From the NCBI GenBank assembly GCA_946807835.1, contig OX327712.1, positions 11,178,001 through 11,242,000 on the forward strand: a DNA stretch of 64,000 bases, written 5' to 3'. This DNA is from Ailanthus altissimus. Taxonomy: Eukaryota; Streptophyta; Magnoliopsida; Sapindales; Simaroubaceae. Within the stretch, counting starts at the first letter, position 1. Each line of letters starts with the position of its first letter. This document shows positions 56,741 to 64,000 of this stretch, piece by piece. Position numbers and translations under genes: made by a program. The notes beneath the pieces are model-generated. The model was not told the DNA's origin, did no database searches, and saw nothing but the letters and a program-made list of their open reading frames with translations.

Positions 56741-59700
56741 ATGGGTCAATCACCATCTTTTTTCGCTTCTTGGTTGATTTTAAGTTTGTTCGTCACTTTG
56801 GGAAGTGTTGTTCCTCAAGCTGAGGCTAGGGCTTTCTTCGTTTTCGGAGACTCGCTAGTCGATAGTGGCAACAATGACTACCTTGCCACCACTGCCCGTG
56901 CTGATTCATACCCGTATGGCATTGACTATCCAACTCGCAGACCCACTGGCCGTTTCTCTAATGGACTTAACATCCCTGACATTATCAGTAAGTTTATGTA
57001 AACATGCATGTATGCTTTTTTTCAACTGCATATACACATGTAATAGAAGTCAATGCCCACAAAATGTATTATCAGGTGAACAAATCGGCGCGGAACCCAC
57101 AATGCCATACTTGAGCCCGGAGCTAACCGGCCAGAGGCTACTTGTTGGTGCTAATTTTGCTTCTGCCGGAATTGGAATTCTCAATGACACTGGAATCCAA
57201 TTTGTAAGTACTAACTTACCAGAAATTCTTATATGAGATTAGACAGATTATACAAACTCTCACTTTGTTATCAGTGTTGTCAGTTGGCATTGAACTTGTT
57301 GCAATTTGTTATTTGCAGCTGAACATTATCCGAATCACCAAGCAATTGGAGTATTTTCAACAATACCAACAAAGAGTCAGTTCACTTATTGGAGCTGACC
57401 AGACTCAACGTTTGGTAAACCAAGCCCTGGTCCTCATTACACTTGGCGGCAACGACTTTGTTAACAACTACTACTTGGTTCCCTTTTCAGCAAGATCTCG
57501 CCAATTTTCTCTTCCAGATTACGTTGTATATATAATCTCTGAGTATCGCAAGATTCTAGCGGTAACTTCACCATCCTTTGTCAAATTACTAAATAGATTG
57601 TCTCTTCCTTTTTTTTTTAAAAACATTTGTTTTAACATTACATTACATCAAACAACTATTCATATAACATAAGAATTATATTAGTACAATGACTAGAGAA
57701 CTATTAGAATAATACATTACTTCTACACTTAAAGCACGTCTAAGAATACTCTACTAATATTCATATAAAATATTAGAGATCTTTAGTACAAAAACTAAAA
57801 AATTATTAGAACAACACATCACTTCTATACTTAAATACTCTACGAACAAAAGAATTTTTAAGACAGCACATTACTTCCACACTTAAACACGTCTAAAAAT
57901 ATCATACTAATATTTACATTAGAATTTACTAGTAAAACAATTAGAAAACTATCAAGATAATATATCACTTCCCTACTTAAGTATGCCCGGAGATTTACTA
58001 GTACAATAACTAAAAAACTATGATTACAATATATTACTACCAAGAAAATACATCACTTTGCTCGGAGATCTATTAGTACAATTACTAGAATTATTAGGTC
58101 AATACATTAATACTAGGATAATACATCACTTTGCTCAGAGATCTACTTGTACAATAACTAGAGAATTATTAGAACAATACATTACAACTAAGATAATATA
58201 TCAATTCCACACTTAAGTACACCCAATGATCTATTAGTATAACAATTAAAGAACTATCAGGATAATATATTACTTTCACACTTTATGTCCAAAAAAAATC
58301 TCCACAATAGAATAGAATTATTATAACACCTTACATTTTTAAGAGTTTGAACTCCTAATCTTAAGCCGGGGAGGTGCACAAATTGAGTACTTACTATTGA
58401 GGTAAGCACTCAAGTACAATAAATGATCTCTTTTACTATCTTAATTATTACATTTTCTTTTTCTAAAAGGAAATGATGTTATTTTATTAGTGTTTATTGG
58501 TCTCATAATAGCAAGAAACAACATATTAATGATGTGGGGCGTAATTGTGCTCATTTATTATAAAGATAAATGATTTTTTTTTTTTAATTGTTTGTGAAGG
58601 ATAGAGTGAGTTATTATGGGGTTTCAATATTTTGTTGGTGAGGCCAACACGCTATTTAAAGCATATATGAAATAGAGTTTTCACATTAAAGCCTCTGCGA
58701 GATCGACATAAGGTCAATGACTTGAATAGCCTCGCAAATTCAACATCAAATCCATCAGCTTATGTTGAGAACATTTTGTTTCTTTTAGTATAAATATCAT
58801 TATTTTTGGAAATGCTTTTGAGAAAAGGTATTTATGAGAAAAAACACTTTTTGAATTTATATTCAATGTTTCGTTTATTTAAATCAAATAATATTGATCA
58901 TAGAACAAGTATAAGACAACTTGTCAAAATATAAAAAATTCCTTCAAACATGTTATAAGCATAATTTAATTATTACAGGAATAAATTTATTCTAATTACT
59001 TTAAAAAAAAATCTAAGTACTTTTATTAATTATGAAAAAGAGGACAAAAAAACTTAGTCAGGGGACATAATAACGAGTCTTACCCTTTCAAATCTTCGGA
59101 AAAATTTTAATTGACTTGGGTTTATATTAAAAATGCTACTTGGTAACAAGATTTATCAAATGCAGAGGCTATATGAACTGGGAGCACGTAGGGTTCTTGT
59201 GACGGGAACTGGACCATTGGGTTGTGTCCCAGCAGAATTGGCCCAGAGAAGCAGAAATGGTGAATGCTCAGCAGAACTGCAACGAGCTGCTGGCTTGTTC
59301 AACCCACAACTCGTTCAGATGATCAACCAACTCAATAGTGACATCGGATCAGATGTTTTTGTTGCTGCAAATGCTTATGAAATGCACATGGATTTCGTCT
59401 CTGATCCTCAAGCATATGGTATGCCTCCATAATTTCCATTTACATTGCAAATTAAGCTTCTCCGTTACTTGTGGAAAAATTGAAACAGAAACTTACTGAG
59501 CGTTGCTGCTTGCGTTTGGATTCATCTTCGAAAACCGTTTTTCATTATTCAAAATAAAAATGTATAATAGTACATTTGGTAAGTTATTGTTTGAAAATGC
59601 ATTTTTTCAAAGCAAAAATATTGTTTTCGAATATATAACATTAAAGTTGTTCTCCTTGTTCCATCTAGGTTCATAAAAAAAATAAAATAATAAAAGAATT

Positions 59701-60721
59701 GAAAGTTAAAAAATAATAATTTGTTGTTTTTGAACAGTTCTGAAACACACATTACAGTTTTTTTCCCTAAAAAATGATTATCTTTCTCTAATTCAAATGT
59801 GATTGCAAATGAATTTTTTTTAATGTATTTTTTTAAAAGAACTATTTTCAGTTTACCAAATGTTTTGGATTCTATAAATATTAGTTCTAAAAATAATTTT
59901 CAGACCCACCATTCTAAAAATGTTAACTAGCGCACAAGGTTTACAATATTTAAGAAATTAAATCAGAAAAAGTTAGATCCAACAAACAAGGCAATATTGC
60001 AAAGACAGGAGTTGAGTGGAGTAAATGTCTCATTATGGCTGGTACTCTCCGAATAAAAGATGTCTCTTTGGTTGGTCCCCCATCATTATGCCACAAATTA
60101 ATTGATGCTGGATTTGGGAAGTTGGTCCTTTCCCTTATCATTTATTCACCACTATTAAAGTGCAAGGCTTATTTTTCACTCAAATTATTCTAACTTTTAT
60201 CTCTCACAACTGTTTATTTCCTTTATGTTCAATGAGTTTAACCTATTCTTAAGGTTCTATTCCATTATAGCTAAGTAGATTAATGCGGTTGAAATCATAC
60301 ACTCTTCCTCTTAAACCCCTCTCTACTCTGCCAATTTTTATGTTTCTTTTAGTTTTGCAATTATGCACAGATGACTCTTTTATAAATAGTGAATTTCTTT
60401 TTAGATAAAATGTAAGTTCAGACGTTTTAAGTTTCACTCATTTAAATCAGTTTTCTCTTACCATTACTTCATTCTTTAATTTTTACAGGATTTGTGACAT
60501 CAAAGATAGCATGCTGTGGACAAGGACCGTACAATGGCATTGGCCTCTGCACAATTGCTTCAAACTTGTGCCCTAACAGAGACTTGTATGCGTTTTGGGA
60601 TCCGTTCCATCCATCGGAGAAGGCCAACAGAATTATCGTACAGCAAATCATGACTGGCTCAAGCAAGTACATGAACCCAATGAATCTCAGCTCCATTATG
60701 GCTTTGGATTCTAGGGTTTAA
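56741..60721 (+). CDS. GDSL esterase/lipase, LTL1-like (five exons)
   Basis: Exons 56741-56987, 57076-57203, 57319-57561, 59166-59418 and 60489-60721, all with GT-AG introns, join in frame to 367 residues, the usual size. Residues 1-29 form a signal peptide, so the enzyme is probably secreted or cell-wall bound. The SGNH blocks are complete: F-V-F-G-D-S-L with nucleophile Ser38; Gly107 in V-G-A-N-F-A-S; Asn170 in L-G-G-N-D-F-V; and Asp328/His331 in W-D-P-F-H-P. Family members hydrolyse ester bonds of lipids or polymers such as cutin. The sequence closely follows Arabidopsis LTL1 (lithium-tolerant lipase 1) and its paralogue, including the end Y-M-N-P-M-N-L-S. Intron 3 (1604 bp) carries a minisatellite. 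Nothing looks broken. Physiological substrate unknown. Confidence 0.96.
57680..58290. repeat. Degenerate ~100-bp tandem repeat in GDSL intron 3
   Basis: About six imperfect units share A-T-rich words: CACTTCCACACTTAAGTA, GATCTATTAGTACAATAACTA, GAACTATTAGGATAATACAT. No coding capacity. It accounts for over a third of intron 3. Confidence 0.8.
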
Positions 60722-61530
60722 GTGATCAGATGGTCACATTCTCTTATAACTATTAATGGTTACTGTTATATCATGTTTCGTGTTCGCCGTTAATTCTTAT
60801 GCGTTGAGGTTGTTTTGTGAGCAGCACAACGTGGTGATATCATGTATTTTTATGTTTTTGAAGTTTGTATGCATTACTAGCAATCATTGATGTGGGATTC
60901 ATATAATCAATTAAAGCGTGAAATTTGTATTCGTTAAGTATTATATTCTTACTGATCTGTTCGTGGTCTATTGCTGCTCTTTATTTCTTCGGATGTTCAT
61001 GTTATTCATGTGGTATATTTCTAATGCGTGATTGCACCATTGCTAGTTAATCACAATTTTTTTTTTTTCATTTTTTTTTTGAAAAATATCGATCTCTTTG
61101 GTCATGGAGAAAATACAATTTTTTTTTTTGAAAGACAGAAAATACACTAATGAATACAGAGGAGAAAGTGCTAAAATTTGATAATATGGCAAACTTCTGC
61201 TAGTTACTAGGATGAGAAAACATTTAATTGGTTTGAAATTTGATTTCTCCAGTCACACTTTCTTCGCTGCATAATTTGACGTGGCACTCATTTGGATTTT
61301 TTTTAACTTTCTTATTGAGACGTCTTTTGACGACGTGGAATTTCTAGATCATTGTGACTTCTTATTAGAAAAATTATATTGAGAGCTGTTAGGCAGAGGA
61401 AAGGAAGGAAAAAATCATTATATGTCAAAATTTAGTTGCGTGTTAGATTTGGTCATGAGTTTATGGCGGTAATACGATAAAAATTCTTAGTTTGGAATTG
61501 TAAATCTATGTTTTGAGTTTAACAAACTGC
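60722..61530 (+). other. 3' UTR of the GDSL gene and intergenic DNA
   Basis: The 3' UTR probably ends near 60900-60950, where AATCAATTAAAG and ATTCGTTAAG precede T-rich DNA. No other gene seen. Confidence 0.45.
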
Positions 61531-62485
61531 AACAACTTCAAAATTTATAAATTTATAATCCTTTCAAGTCTTTTGCTTTTATATTTGGCCTTAATGTAGT
61601 AGTATGTAGTAGTTCCGGTCTCTTTTGCTTTCACATTTGATCTTTGTAGTAGTTTACAGTGATTGAGAAGAAAACTCCTTATTTGAATTTGATGGTTGTT
61701 GAGATCTTTGTAGATATCTTTGCCTTTTATTAAAGCAGAAATAATAAACTCAAGTAATACAATGCAATAACAAATAATTAAAAATAAATAAGAGAGAAAG
61801 TAGAAGAAAGTACATAAAAATTTACATAATTTCGTAACTTGTTTATGTTCACGACGGATTAAGATCTCACTTTTTTTAATTTGTGAATCATAAGGCACTC
61901 ACAAAATATATATTGTACAAGAAAGAACTTAAACTACACAAGGCACTCACAAAAGTATACATTGTACAAGAAAGAACTCAAACTTCATAAAGAACACTCT
62001 TAATTGCACTCATAAAAGACTTGCAATTGATCTCTCTTGTAAACTAGGAGTTTTCTTTCTTGTGTTTGTGTTGTAGTTATTGTGAGAATTGATGTCATCA
62101 ATTACAAAGAGTTACAAGAATTTATATGGTGTTAATACTAACTTTAGAAACCTTAAACCTAACTGAATAAGAGTCATTACTTGTAGGGTCCAAATCCTAC
62201 TTAAGGAAATCAATTGAATTAAAATAAAAAATATTCATAAGTTGTCGCATGAATAGTATCTATATAAATAGTATCACGTGAACAGTACCCATAAATAGTA
62301 TTCACCAGTGGGAACAGTTCATTACTTCATGTTTTTCATTTTGCTCATTTCTAACATGATATTTATGTGCTAAACTTCTTGTTTATTCTTCATTGGTCTC
62401 TAACTCAAAATTAAAACTCATCATTGGTTTTGAATCACTAGGTTTTAACAAACCCTTCATTAATTTAAAATTATTTTTGAAGTTT
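61531..62485 (-). repeat. Probable 3' LTR and end of the minus-strand Copia
   Basis: Downstream (minus sense) of the Copia C-terminus. A possible LTR start TGTTAGAAATGAGC lies at 62357 on the minus strand, followed by a TATA-like ATATAAATTC near 62120. A 48-bp tandem duplication (61892-61939 and 61940-61987) contains GTACAAGAAAGAACT. The left edge was not determined. Confidence 0.45.
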
Positions 62486-64000
62486 TCAAGATCTTTCATC
62501 TTTGCATTTTCGATCACCCTCACATAAGAGTGACTTCGATTTAGTCCTTACATAGAATGAACTTAATCGAGACAGTATTTTAGTCAACATATCAGTGGAG
62601 TTTTTAGACAATACAATTTTTATTAGACTAATCTTGCCACTTTGAACAATCTTTATAATAAAATGAAACTGCACATTAATATGTTTAGACACTCTGGCTA
62701 TCACAATATACATTAGTATTGACGTCTTCTATAGCCATTATCTCAGCGCATATCTATTTTAATGACACAACCTTCTTAATAGCATTATCAATAACTATAT
62801 ACTATGCTTTTGTGGTAGATAGTGCTACAACATGCTGTAGAATTGATTTTCAGCACACACTACACCCAAACACTGTAAATACGTAACTCGTTAATAATCT
62901 TTTCTTTTTGAGATCACCTACATAATCTGAATCGACGTATCCCCTTACCATTTTATTCTCGTTTCAAACTTTTTATACATCAAACTATGATTTGACATTC
63001 CCTTGAGATGTTTCAAAATTTACTTCGCTATAAGCCGATTCGCCATGTATCTACTTACCACACTCACATCCTGTGCTATATTCGGTCTCGTGCAAACTAT
63101 CGTATACATAATGCTTTCCACAGTACTCGTAGACGGTACTTTACTCATCTACAATTTTTTCTCTTTAGATTTTAGTGATTGTGCTGTTGAAAGTTTGAAA
63201 TATATGGCCAAAAGAGTGGAGATAGCCTTTGCATTGGACATACCAAGGTTCTCTATGATCTTAAGTATATATCGCTGCTGTGATAAGAAAATAACATCTC
63301 ATCTTTCCCTCACAATGTCTATACCCAATATCTCTTTTGTTGCCCCTAAATTTTTCATCTTAAACTCGCCACTCAACTACTTCTTTTATTTATATATCTT
63401 TTTTATATCTCTATATGTGATCAACATATCATTCATATACAAAAGTAAAAACATCATCATCCTATTATTCAAACTCTTAAAGTACATGCATCTGTCATAA
63501 TTATTCCTACTAAACCCACAAGTTGTCATAAATTTATCAAATCTCATATACCACTGTCTAGGTGATTACTTTAACCCATTTAATGATGTCTTTAGCAAAC
63601 AAACATATTCCTCTTTTCTGTACAAATCCTTGTGGCTGTGATATGTAAATATTCTCTTCAAGCTTTTCATGCAGAAAAGCTATTTTCATATCTATCTGCT
63701 CTAGATGTAAATTAAGGTTCACACATATGGCTAATAGAATCTTAATAGATATGTGCTTAATGACTAGAGAGAAAATCTCATGAAAGTCTATCCTCTCTCT
63801 CTAAGTAAAATTCTATGCAACAAACTTAGCCATCAACCTTGTAGACTCTACCATCGGTATCTTCTCCTTAACTATATACACCCACTTGCATGCAACTAGT
63901 TTCTTTTAAGGTCTATCTACCAATACCGAGGTATTATTCTTCCAAAGAAAACTAATATTTTCTTTTATGGCTTGTTGCCATATATCTCTATTCTATCTAT
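62486..64000 (-). mobile_element. Decayed Copia, RT and RNase H, runs off the window
   Basis: The minus strand from 64000 reads W-Q-Q-A-I-K, then V-A-C-K-W-V-Y, L-M-A-K-F-V-A, the DFHEIFSLVIKHISIKILLAI block and Q-I-D-M-K-I-A-F-L-H. The RT box (normally Y-V-D-D-M-L) has become Y-E-x-Y-V-D-H. RNase H follows with Y-V-D-S-D-Y-V-G-D-L, V-A-L-S-T-T-K-A and N-V-Y-C-D-S-Q-S-V, then S-K-H-I-N-V-Q-F-H-F and S-T-D-M-L-T-K. Many stops. The 165-codon plus-strand ORF at 63003-63500 is an antisense shadow of this region. Confidence 0.82.

Noticed and set aside
63003..63500. 165-codon plus-strand ORF with hydrophobic stretches
   Set aside because: It is antisense to a clear minus-strand Copia RT/RNase H region.
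1..64000. tRNA or rRNA genes
   Set aside because: No tRNA or rRNA signature was recognised by eye. The tRNA-Asp-like 18-mer at 10142-10159 is a retrotransposon primer site, not a gene.

Overview
This window looks like nuclear DNA of a eudicot plant. It is AT-rich, full of retrotransposons and DNA transposons at different stages of decay, and carries only two genes I can call intact: an intronless DREB2-type AP2/ERF transcription factor (38420-39049, +) and a five-exon GDSL esterase/lipase resembling Arabidopsis LTL1 (56741-60721, +). The genus cannot be fixed by eye.

Layout. 1-2627: 3' part of a dead LINE. 2640-3956 and 11727-13345: two halves of an old Mutator-like element (MULE B), split by a cluster of Athila-like Ty3/gypsy DNA (3957-11726). 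That cluster holds one truncated LTR, then a young gag-protease-only element (5142-11611) whose two 1446-bp LTRs look almost identical. 13461-15954: AT-rich DNA and an LTR-like block. 15955-28510: one Copia element broken into at least four pieces by nested insertions. These are a 520-bp duplicated block flanking a chromovirus-type LTR and an Athila-like integrase fragment with an extra 3' ORF; an unclassified 1.8-kb insert; and a TIR element. 31310-33000: a mirror-image AT-rich minisatellite. 33198-36090: another decayed Copia. 38420-39049: the DREB2-like gene. 39921-44802: MULE A, with long TIRs, an 8-bp target duplication, a transposase pseudogene and a convergent DUF1985 plus Ulp1-like protease pseudogene. 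44886-46162: a solo LTR with a perfect 5-bp target duplication. 46190-48576: Copia 3' half with its LTR. 49840-50947: a third DUF1985 fragment cut by an LTR. 53768-54838: a TIR element nested inside another inverted repeat. 56741-60721: the GDSL gene, with a minisatellite-bearing intron 3. 61531-64000: a minus-strand Copia running off the end.

The host genes show no operon-like or functional link to each other. The biology of the window is mainly a history of nested transposition. The most informative items are the Kaonashi-like MULE carrying a Ulp1-like protease gene, the recent non-autonomous Athila-like element with GC-rich repeats just upstream of its LTR TATA box, and the extra ORF downstream of an Athila integrase. 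All coordinates and alignments were made by eye, without database searches.
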